Shown here one piece after another: positions 57,270 through 64,000 of a DNA stretch of 64,000 bases. The number at the start of each line of letters is the position of its first letter. Position 1 is the stretch's first letter. The notes under the pieces were generated by a model that ran no database searches, was not told the DNA's origin, and saw nothing but the letters and a program-made list of their open reading frames with translations. Origin of the DNA: Styela clava (lineage: Eukaryota; Chordata; Ascidiacea; Stolidobranchia; Styelidae); assembly GCF_964204865.1 (NCBI RefSeq), contig NC_135250.1:3782001-3846000 (forward strand), given 5' to 3'. The position numbers were made by a program, and so were the translations under genes.

Positions 57270-57780
57270 ATTAGGTTTTAATTTTATACCGGCGATAACT
57301 TTCCGCAGCTTTCCTCTTCAGTAGTATTTGAAAAAAGGATAAAAATAACAATAAACTGTGTATGTCATGAGGTTTTAATTTTATTCCGCGATGACTGCAA
57401 AAATACATTTTTATCTTTCCGCCTCCATCTTTGGAGTAGATGAAAATAACAATAAATTGTGTGAAGGGCGTTTCACAGTTCGTTCTGAGCAAAGTTTTAG
57501 TAATAAAAAGCCACTGGGCATGCAAGGCGCTACCGCGCAGTTGGAAAGTACAGTTTTTATTTTCGTCCTGAGATAATGCAATTATCTTCTCTCAACTTTC
57601 CACCTCGGCAAATTTTGGAGAACTATAAAAATAACAATAAATTGTGTGTTGGGCTCACTTACATGGCCTGTCAGTCTAAGTGGGCAACATTTTTGGGCCC
57701 TGGTTCACAGTTCGTTTTGAGCAAGATTCTCGATAATGAGCCACTGGCACTTAGAGCGCTACCGCGCAGTTGAAAAGTAC
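57270..57780. repeat. Local direct repeats around AAAATAACAATAAA(T/C)TGTGT
   Basis: AAAATAACAATAAACTGTGT (57343), AAAATAACAATAAATTGTGT (57442) and the same at 57629 mark three blocks. The last two also share TTCACAGTTCGTT, GAGCAA, AGCCACTGG and GCGCTACCGCGCAGTTG. The unit is about 190-200 bp. Confidence 0.7.
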
Positions 57781-57876
57781 TATTTTAATTAAAAGAAAAA
57801 GGGTTTAAATATCAATAAGTGTTAGAAGAGAATCGTTTTGAAACTAATGTACAAGGTTTTACACAAGCAGCCGATG

Positions 57877-58092
57877 AAGTACTCCCGTAGTATGTGTACC
57901 AGGTTAGGGTTAGGCCATAATTTTATTCCGATTTTCCTTATTTTTGTTCTATCACGAGTTCGGGGAGTGTCTGTGATAGCCAAGTGAATATACCCCCTGT
58001 CCATAGGCTTCCGTCCTTTTATATAACTTGATGTAAAGTGGTCGAACAAAATTAGTTACCTCCATATTGGTACACACACTCCTCGTGCGCCC
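57877..58092 (+). mobile_element. MITE type B
   Basis: AGTACTCCCGTAGTATGTGT through GCCAAGTGAATATACCCCCT to ACACACTCCTCGTGCGCC. Confidence 0.75.
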
Positions 58093-58257
58093 ATTTCTCG
58101 TCCATCACTGGGACACGTTTCTGACCTTCAAAAGACCTTGCCATTTCACGAGTTTAACTCGTAAATACACATGATGTAATCGCTCTTGCGTCAGCAAACT
58201 TAATTCTATCAATCAAGAGCTACTTTGAACGCCATTTTCTTCCAATCTAATTAAATT

Positions 58258-58381
58258 ACGAGTTTGGGTACTAGCCAAGTGACTCCTGTAGTCTTTGTAC
58301 CTAAAATTATGGCCTAATCCTAACCTGGTACACATACTACGCCCCGGTGTCCGCCATCTTGGTACTCATACTTCAGAAGTA
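58258..58381. mobile_element. MITE type C, right half only
   Basis: It starts at GAGTTTGGGTACTAGCCAAG and ends GGTACTCATACTTCAGAAGT. Confidence 0.7.
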
Positions 58382-59727
58382 CCGCATCTGAAGCTAAATT
58401 AAATGACATCTCTTACGTAATTCGTGACTTTACTAACCCCAGATAATCACACCACGAAAAATTCGATTTCGGCATTTGTTTGCTAGCTGTTATTGAAATA
58501 CTACACGTACATTAGCAGCTCGTGTGACTGACTTCTCAAAACACCAATCTCCTGACTCCCTCGATTTGATTTGTATTTGCCAAATTGTATTTTCAATTTT
58601 GTTGAAAAATAATTAGTTCATTTTATTTTACGTTTGTTTGACGTCATCTGCTGCTGAACTCAGTAAACACGGTGTCGCTGACACGACGACTCTAATAGTT
58701 TTTCGCGCCCCGCGTCAATTGCGAATATATTGTACGTCTCTTTATTTTAATTGATATTATTGTTACCCTTTTTTATTAATTGTGTCGGTACAATATTTTA
58801 TTCACGATGGAAATGAAATATCTGAATCTGAAGCTGATATATAAAACATGTAATGTTTGGACTTAGTATAGTGACTGTCCCCATCTATGTTTGGTATATT
58901 TTGACGAGCCCAATGATGTGACCTCGTAATGACGTAATTGTTGAATGACGTAGTCAGATGGTGATCAAAAATGACATATTTAAAAATTGTTGAGCCACTA
59001 CAACTAAAGTACTGCTGGTTATTTACTAAATTCGACTCAGTTATTATGATATATATACTGTAACGATACTTTGCGTGCTTCACTTTCGCGGTTGGCAATA
59101 TTACCTGCAAATTGAAAATACTTAAACTCAAAAATTTAACTATAAAACACCGGCCGTGTCCTATCAATCAAACTATCTTGATGTACTCTTACGAGATCCC
59201 AAGGTACCTTGACTAACAAGCGTCTTATTTGTGTGACGTCTCTAGGGAGAGTTGTGGCATGTGTTGTCTGCCTTAATTGCCTCGTATGAAACCATCAACG
59301 ACCTGTCGCGCTTTTTTCACAAAATTAAAAGCGAGAAAAATATTTAATTTTATTTTATTCAATATAAATTTTCATTTTCGGTTACGCGTTTCGCTGAATA
59401 AGACATAATGGTTTCGTTTCAAAGTAAATATGGATGTAACATAAAAAAAATGAAATAAAAAATTCAGATTTACGTGTACAGTGCTATATATTTTTATAAA
59501 ATAATGATAGAGAAAATACTTCGCTGTTTTCTTTCAATATTATTCTTCCGCGAGATGGCGTTGTGGTGTAAATTTGTAAAATTGATTGGTAGTTAGCGAC
59601 ATATAGCGGAAACGGGTTGGGATTTTTAAGAGAAATAATGGGATTTCAATAAGAATAATCAACTAGGTTGTAAACCACGACCGCTCGTCTAGTAATCAAT
59701 ACAGTACCTCACCCCATGAACTCTCGT

Positions 59728-59964
59728 AGGTACTCCCGTAGTATGTGAACCAATATGGCGGACACCGGAACGTAGTAGGCCTATGGGTACCAGGTTAGGC
59801 CATAATTTTATTCCGATTTTCCTTATTTTAATTCTATTACGAGTTCGGGGACTAGCCAAGAGATTTCCGTAGTATTTGTACCTGAAACTATGGCCTAACC
59901 ATAACCTGGTACACATACTACGTTCCGGTGTCCGCCATCTTGGTTCACATACTACGGAAGTACC
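59728..59964. mobile_element. MITE type C, full length
   Basis: It has long inverted arms of about 60 bp: GGTACTCCCGTAGTATGTGA at the left and CACATACTACGGAAGTACC at the right, with GGCGGACACCGGAACGTAGT and its complement inside. The flanks do not show a clear 8-bp duplication. Confidence 0.82.
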
Positions 59965-60314
59965 ACTTGGATATATCACGGACCTTAGAGCCTGTGTTTA
60001 TGGTGTGTATATATTTTTTATGTTTATATGATCACACCCTCATTCAATGCTGTTTTGTCGGGTATGAGTATTATGGTAACATCCGGATTTGCTTTATAAG
60101 ACTCCGACCACCCATTGCACGTGCGGGAGAAAATATATCTATTGCTCTCTTCTGAACTCTGGGCTGGAAGTCGGCTGCTTTTTCGTTATGTTTGCTGTTT
60201 TAAGTGTAGAGTTCCGTATCAATAAAATACCAATTCGAAATCTTGGGTCTTTTGATCTAACACAAACATTGGTAAAAAAAACTATCTGTGACAGATGTTG
60301 GGAAAAATATAATC

Positions 60315-60381
60315 CTACCTACCTACCTACCTACCTACCTACCTGCCTGCCTGTCTGCCTGCCTGCCTGCCTGCCTGCCTA
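60315..60381. repeat. Tetranucleotide microsatellite (CCTA)n-(CCTG)n
   Basis: Five or six CCTA units are followed by about ten CCTG units with one CTGT interruption. It makes a Leu/Pro/Thr-rich spurious frame on the plus strand. Confidence 0.9.
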
Positions 60382-60542
60382 ATCCAACCTAGCGCAAAAA
60401 TACGTAAAAACTTTCGTTAAGTACTCATACCGATGAGCCCAGCAATCTTCTCAAGCATAACTCACAACTCAAGCGAACTCACGTAGATATTGAATGTAAC
60501 GAAAGTCGCCATTGAATGTGAATAAATTTTAGAATCCGTATG

Positions 60543-60672
60543 CGTTTCTGTCTGTTTTAGCCAAGTGAATATACTTCCTGCCAATAGATTTCAGTCCCTT
60601 TACACAACTTGCTATAAAGAAGGCGAACAAAACTAGTTACCTCCATATTGGTACACACACTTCTGGAGCGCC
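60543..60672 (+). mobile_element. MITE type B, right half only
   Basis: It starts at TCTGTCTGTTTTAGCCAAGT and ends CACACACTTCTGGAGCGCC. Confidence 0.68.
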
Positions 60673-60948
60673 AATTTTCACGATGCTACTTGAGTAGGAT
60701 AAATTAATTGCTCCTATTAGACATCATTTATACATTTTTTTTGTTACGCGTGATTCGATTGCTTCCAGAACAACGAGAAATGTTAGTAACAGACTTGAGG
60801 CCTTTAACGGCCGATGCCAACAAACCAAAAGATGGAAATGAGAAGAACTATATGTATGGCATGAGTTTATTCAAGACAATAAAATAGGTTACATACAAAA
60901 GCAGCATAGTATAAAACACTAGTATTGAAACAATGATTGTCGATATTA

Positions 60949-61152
60949 TGGAGTGTTCATAAATTTCCTTTATGACTTCAGTTTTGTTATGAAGTCAGTT
61001 CTTAATATATCTTACACAGATTTGTTGTTTTTAATCAGTAATTGTTCAAGTATTTTTATTTCATTTAATACATCAGTGAGGGCCAACACAATATATGGTA
61101 TCGATAAATCCCCTTTGCAATTTAAAAAATTTTTTAAGACTTCATGGACATC
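60949..61152 (-). mobile_element. Mariner-type MITE (family E), minus orientation
   Basis: It runs from GGAGTGTTCATAAATTTCC to CTTCATGGACATCCTAT. The interior CAGTAATTGTTCAAGTATTT and CATCAGTGAGGGCCAACAC is the complement of the other copies. Confidence 0.65.
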
Positions 61153-61798
61153 CTATATATTGTACTGAAATAGGCCCATAAATAAGATATTGAGGTTGGA
61201 TACAGCGTATTTCAATAATTTAGTGTAAAATGAGAGAGCCATATTCATATTTTCAATATAAAAACCACAAACCGTTTTCTTGTGTTTTACTCTAATTATG
61301 AACGTTGATAACATTAGTGAAATTTCATTTCCACATATACAGCTGCTAATAAACTTGTCTCTATTTCACAAATTCTATCAGCAAGAATCAAGACAAAACA
61401 AAACGAAAATAAGTATTGTTGGATTCAGAATGGGTTTTTGGTTGCTTTTTCTCTTTTTGTTTTGAAGTTATCAAATTAAAACTGCTTTAACTATTGGACT
61501 AATGGTCTAAAATAGTCTCAGTAGTTAAAGACAAAAATGCCACATACACATGCCATTCCTTCTGGTTTTGTTTTCAAATTTAACTGGGCTGTTGAGGCCT
61601 ATGAATCTTGCTTTATTTAAAAATTTTAAAATAGGCGCGGGCGAGTGTTAGGCGCCAGGCGCCTTTTTGCGAATTCTTGCTAATTGATTTTTGCGAGTTT
61701 GTACTCGAAGTAACGGTAGTACTTTTATATTGCTGTATTTGCTAAATTATTTTATTTCATAAAAAAAAATTCGATTCTTAGACTTTGATTTATATAGA

Positions 61799-61804
61799 TT
61801 TATT
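61799..61804 (-). terminator. Polyadenylation signal of the stalked Ly6 gene
   Basis: Minus-strand AATAAA lies about 85 bp after the stop codon at 61890-61892, a normal distance for a short 3' UTR. Confidence 0.6.
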
Positions 61805-61889
61805 GAAAACTGAGCAGGCATAGTAGAATAATTGTCTGTCATTATGACTTCTGCGGTTACCAGATTATCCGGAGTCGAAAACGTAAAAA

Positions 61890-63854
61890 TTAATTGCTTC
61901 TAAATCCTGTAAACAAAATTGTGCAGACTATGCAGACGAATAAATTAATGATTGTGTGAATTTGGAGTCCAACTTTTTGTGCGTCGCTTTTTGTCGTAGT
62001 ATCGGCTGTTTCTGGAGTAGTTGCCGGTTCCGGTTTCGGTTGTTTTGAGGGTTCCGGAGTTGACTCCGGCTCCGGTGTTGAAGAAGGTTCTGGTTTGCTT
62101 GTTGGCTCGGGTGTGGTCTCTGGTGTTACCATTGCTTCAGATTTGGGGGATTCTGGATTTGGAACCGTCGCAGATTCTGAGAAAGCCGGCGGTGCAAGAG
62201 TCGCTACTCGGGCAACCGGTTTTGTAGTTTGTTCCGTGTTGCAACCGTCTGTAGACAAAAAATTGAAATATCATCATAAATTGTGACATTGCAATAAACA
62301 AACGACCATCTTCAACTAATAAATAGAACACGGTTTTTCAAACGAGCAACTCTTTAATGGGTTATGGAGCTGTACCGTGGGTGCCACGAGTAGGGATGGG
62401 CATTTCGAATCGAATCGAATAATTACTTATTTGAATCGGTTCAGAGTAAAATTTCAAATCGCCGTCATCTTGTTTTTTTCTTCCCGCCAATGGTCGAGGT
62501 AAATTTCTCCTTTTTTTTTATTGAAGCCATATTTTTCCAACGCAATCCTGACTATTTTCTGTAGTGAGTTATTGATGATTACGTGTTTTTTATTGTGTGT
62601 GAACGCTCAGCAATCTACCTGAGTGATGCATTATATGTTTTCTGTAATTTATGTGTCTGCAGTACCGAATATAATAAGAAAGTTACATAAAATTTCATAT
62701 CTCCCAAGTATTTGAGATTCAATTCGATTCGAAAAAAATATTCGATTCGATTCTGAAATCACCAGGTATTCAAAAATGCCCAACCCTAGCCACGAGTAAA
62801 GATATTCACAAGTACTACCTGGAATAACTAGCCTACGTTATGGACCTTTCCCCGACCTTTGACCCCCGAAAAATTCCTCCTATACTTTACCATTGTAAAA
62901 TTTTCGGGCTATTTTAAAAGTGCCTCTGCGAGTGGGCGCCTGTAAAACGGGGTATGTGTTACAAACCGTCATTATGATTCATCGCATACAACAATCTGTT
63001 TTTTAAAAGTACCGGTGAAGAATTTTAGCCTAGTCTATCACACCTATTTCTACACTAATTTTGTATTACTGCAATTAAATTAAAACTCTCAGGAATACAG
63101 AGTGATCATTGAATTATCTGATTTATATTTAAGTTTCACAACAGAAAACTAACGAATAGAGTACAAAAACGCGAAAACAAGGTAATGTTTACGACCACGC
63201 TTGAAAATCTGTCTGAGTGAGAAAAGTGTCTGAGCGGATGCGAAAAGCGACCATTGTTACGTCACTTTTTGCATCTTGATGATTGGCCAATGTCACGAAG
63301 TAAACAAGGAAGTCGATGCTCGGGGAAAGGTCCATTGTATAGTGAATAAAGTGAGTTTTGTTAATTCTTTGACCATGATGAATTTATTCATTGTTTTACT
63401 TTGGTTTGTTTGCATTTTAGTAAACAAACATGGCGAAATAAGGTACTCCCGTAGTATGTGAACCGAAACGTAGTATGTGTACCAGGTTAGGGTTAGGCCA
63501 TAATTTCAGGTACAAACACTACGGGAGTCACTTGGCTATTCCACGAACTTGTAAAAGAACTAAAATAAGGAAAATTTGAATAAAATTATGGCCTAACCCT
63601 AAGCTGGTACATACTATGTTCAGGTGTCCGCCATTTTGGTTCACATACTACGGAAGCGCCCGAAAAAATTCCTAGTGAAATCCTTTAAAAATAAACGTAC
63701 GCTTTCATGGAACAATGTTCCAGTGTTTTACCTGTTTTGCAAGTTGTGAAGCAGCTTGTTCCGTCAAACCCAGCAGGGGAAGGGAAGCAGGTATTCATCA
63801 GCGAATCAGAACAGCCTCGCTGGTACGTCCGCATAGGATCATTATAGCCTGGAA
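61890..63854 (-). CDS. Ly6/uPAR protein with TPEP-rich stalk and GPI-type tail, last two exons
   Basis: Minus-strand exons 63732-63854 and 61890-62248 join in phase 1. The first encodes the second half of an LU domain: PGYNDPMRTYQRGCSDSLMN, then TCFPSPAGFDGTSCFTTCKT. The second supplies the closing DGCN, then about 75 residues rich in Thr, Pro, Glu and Ser (repeated TPEP, KPEP, TPET), then the hydrophobic tail IINLFVCIVCTILFTGF and RSN stop. The stalk should be O-glycosylated and extend the domain from the membrane; the tail fits GPI attachment or a short membrane anchor. The 5' exons (signal peptide and first half of the domain) must lie beyond the right edge. It is a paralogue of the gene at 39046-45694, with the same exon borders in the LU domain. 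Its intron holds a hAT-like MITE and a type C MITE. Confidence 0.88.
62391..62788. mobile_element. hAT-like MITE (TAGGG.TGGGCATTT family) in the Ly6 intron
   Basis: The 398-bp element runs from TAGGGATGGGCATTTCGAAT to AAAATGCCCAACCCTA. It has the perfect 8-bp target duplication GCCACGAG at 62383-62390 and 62789-62796. It is inverted relative to 16347-16731 (CGCCGTCATCTTG here, AAGATGGCGGCG there). Confidence 0.92.
63442..63660. mobile_element. MITE type C with 8-bp target duplication, near a Ly6 exon
   Basis: It runs from GGTACTCCCGTAGTATGTGA to CATACTACGGAAGCGCC. The flanks CGAAATAA (63434-63441) and CGAAAAAA (63661-63668) match at seven of eight bases. It lies about 70 bp after the donor of the exon 63732-63854. 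Confidence 0.85.
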
Positions 63855-64000
63855 CTGTAAAGAAAATATATATTTGATGAAGCTATAGGATGGTTATGAA
63901 AAGAAGATTCTGTATCGTGGGAACTATCGTTAAACAGGTGCATTCTACCCGGTAGGGGCGGCAAGCTGCGGGCAAAATGCGGCCCTGAGGGAAAAACTGT

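Larger units (their letters stand above)
45695..61889. other. Long non-coding interval upstream of the Ly6 gene
   Basis: I searched both strands for Ly6-like exons (CYxC, DxCN with phase-1 borders) and found none. Besides the listed repeats, 49000-50940, 52340-53090, 54040-55230, 55800-57250 and 58400-59700 show no recognisable feature. Open frames of 60-120 codons occur (for example 58802-59167 and 53518-53784, minus) without known domains. Confidence 0.55.

Noticed and set aside
59102..59167. Minus-strand ATG exon-like segment (MIGHGRCFIVKFLSLSIFNL) before a GTAATA donor
   Set aside because: It resembles a signal-peptide exon but ends in phase 0. The Ly6 gene needs phase 1, and a better exon exists at 45646-45694.
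60089..60382. 97-codon frame ending in a Leu/Pro/Thr/Cys repeat
   Set aside because: The end is encoded by the CCTA/CCTG microsatellite and the rest has no domain.
1..64000. CRISPR arrays, bacterial operons, prophage or viral genes
   Set aside because: No spaced short repeats, ribosome binding sites or viral coding sequence were seen; the window is animal nuclear DNA.

Overview
The window is an AT-rich stretch of an animal nuclear genome. Genes are split by GT-AG introns of about 0.3 to 4.5 kb, separated by long non-coding DNA, and the non-coding DNA is packed with short DNA transposons. The gene set (adhesion GPCR of the ADGRD type, mucolipin, mitochondrial uS11, GPI-anchored Ly6 proteins) is metazoan. 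The low GC and the MITE-dense introns recall ascidian tunicates, but no sequence here proves the species, so that is an inference.

Layout. (1) 275-13575, plus strand: the 3' part of an adhesion GPCR closest to ADGRD1. Twelve exons can be followed from the end of the GAIN domain, through the GPS and tethered agonist and all seven membrane segments, to the stop. Its 5' part lies left of the window. (2) 13576-23428: no gene recognised. It holds a head-to-tail tandem duplication of about 3.3 kb and several hAT-type elements. (3) 23429-25294, plus: an uninterrupted 621-codon mucolipin (TRPML) channel. (4) 25295-30713: non-coding, with a five-copy repeat of about 109 bp. (5) 30748-36035, plus: five-exon nuclear gene for mitochondrial ribosomal protein uS11m (MRPS11). 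(6) 36036-39045: a 912-bp hAT element with a transposase relic and a tRNA-derived SINE. (7) 39046-45694, minus: a complete four-exon gene for a 135-residue secreted, GPI-anchored ten-cysteine Ly6/uPAR protein, assembled here from small exons. (8) 45695-61889: no gene recognised, many repeats. (9) 61890 to beyond 63854, minus: the last two exons of a second Ly6/uPAR gene, paralogous to the first, with a TPEP-rich stalk; its 5' exons lie right of the window.

The genes are independent neighbours, not a pathway. The one local gene family is the pair of same-strand Ly6 genes. The other main signal is the transposon landscape. At least eight families with recognisable inverted ends show 8-bp target duplications (hAT-like). 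Three abundant MITE families with different interiors share the same terminal motif (GGTACTCC or GGCGCTCC followed by GTATGTGNACC). I found no evidence for a wholly new biological system.
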